5,369 nt of DNA, taken from an uncultured Actinomycetes bacterium. GTDB taxonomy: Bacteria; Actinomycetota; Thermoleophilia; Solirubrobacterales; Solirubrobacteraceae. Shown here one piece after another: positions 5,162-5,369 of this stretch. The DNA lies in the NCBI GenBank assembly GCA_937888775.1, contig CALAQT010000177.1, positions 1 through 5,369 of the forward strand. Reading direction: 5' to 3'. The first letter of the stretch is position 1. Every line of letters begins with the position of its first letter. Made by a program: the position numbers and the translations under genes. The notes under the pieces were generated by a model that was not told the DNA's origin, made no database searches, and was given only the letters and a program-made list of their open reading frames with translations.

Positions 5162-5188
5162 CTGAGCAGCAACAGCAGTACTGCTCAG
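5162..5188 (+). terminator. Hairpin after the methyltransferase gene
   Basis: CTGAGCAG (5162-5169) and CTGCTCAG (5181-5188) form a perfect 8-bp stem with an 11-base loop, starting 2 bases after the stop codon. A competing 12-bp palindrome AGCAGTACTGCT spans 5174-5185. There is no T-run after the stem, so it fits the weak or T-less terminators common in high-GC actinobacteria. Confidence 0.45.
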
Positions 5189-5369
5189 CATCGTCAACCA
5201 CAGCGCCGCTTGGGAACGAACGCGAGCACCTCAATTGACAAACGGTCGGACTTCAGTTGCCGGGCGTCATGCAGCAGAGATCGTCGGCGACGGCGGCACG
5301 GCCGTCTCAGCAGGGGAACGCTCAGCGAGCGATGCGCGGGAATGCTGGTGCGAGGGTCCTGCTGCAGCC
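5189..5369. other. Right-edge stretch, nothing assignable
   Basis: No gene was recognised. A TTGACA at 5235-5240 is a perfect -35 hexamer, but no -10 lies at the right distance. A plus frame from ATG 5269 stays open to the window end (MQQRSSATAARPSQQG) but looks low-complexity and has no ribosome binding site; it could only be judged with sequence beyond the edge. Confidence 0.3.

Noticed and set aside
5235..5263. TTGACA as a promoter near the right edge.
   Set aside because: The hexamers 16-18 bases downstream (TTGCCG, TGCCGG) do not resemble a -10 box, and no supported gene follows within the window.

Overview
This is a high-G+C window whose codon use (strong G/C at third positions in the clear genes), Sec-type signal peptides and -10 boxes of the TANNNT type lying right against start codons all point to an actinobacterium. 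Several small secreted proteins of the style common in Thermoleophilia/Solirubrobacterales soil genomes suggest that neighbourhood, but the taxon is inferred, not proven. Coding density is low and there are several gene remnants, so this looks like accessory or decaying DNA rather than a core operon.

Layout, left to right. (1) 1-388, minus: a secreted, probably Ig-like beta-sandwich protein that runs off the left edge and starts at a GTG. (2) 445-475: inverted repeat in the gap. (3) 502-876, minus: a 124-residue protein whose architecture recalls EACC1, an effector-associated component of bacterial conflict systems; it has the best Shine-Dalgarno in the window. (4) 873-2028, minus: about 1.15 kb of coding-like but broken sequence. 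It holds an ORF that touches the EACC1-like gene by an ATGA overlap, a stretch whose protein-like reading frame shifts, and an open frame ending in a clear C-terminal membrane helix but without a credible N-terminus. (5) 2042-2494, plus: a secreted two-cysteine protein. (6) 2580-2610: inverted repeat between convergent genes. (7) 2615-2935, minus: the C-terminal two thirds of a GNAT acetyltransferase, missing its N-terminal part. (8) 3203-3712, minus: another secreted two-cysteine protein with a clean promoter and probable leaderless mRNA, and a perfect 9-bp inverted repeat just upstream of the -35. (9) 3816-4229: no gene seen; contains an 11-bp stem with a GAGG loop. (10) 4230-5159, plus: a class I SAM-dependent methyltransferase, probably starting at an internal TTG. 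(11) 5162-5188 hairpin, then about 180 bases with nothing recognised.

The genes do not form an obvious pathway. The shared theme is three exported small proteins, each with a TAG-type -10 box within 6-9 bases of the start codon and no Shine-Dalgarno. The most interesting points are the EACC1-like gene beside a decayed upstream region, and the compact promoter/operator region at 3720-3815. No tRNA, rRNA, CRISPR array, transposase or integrase was seen.
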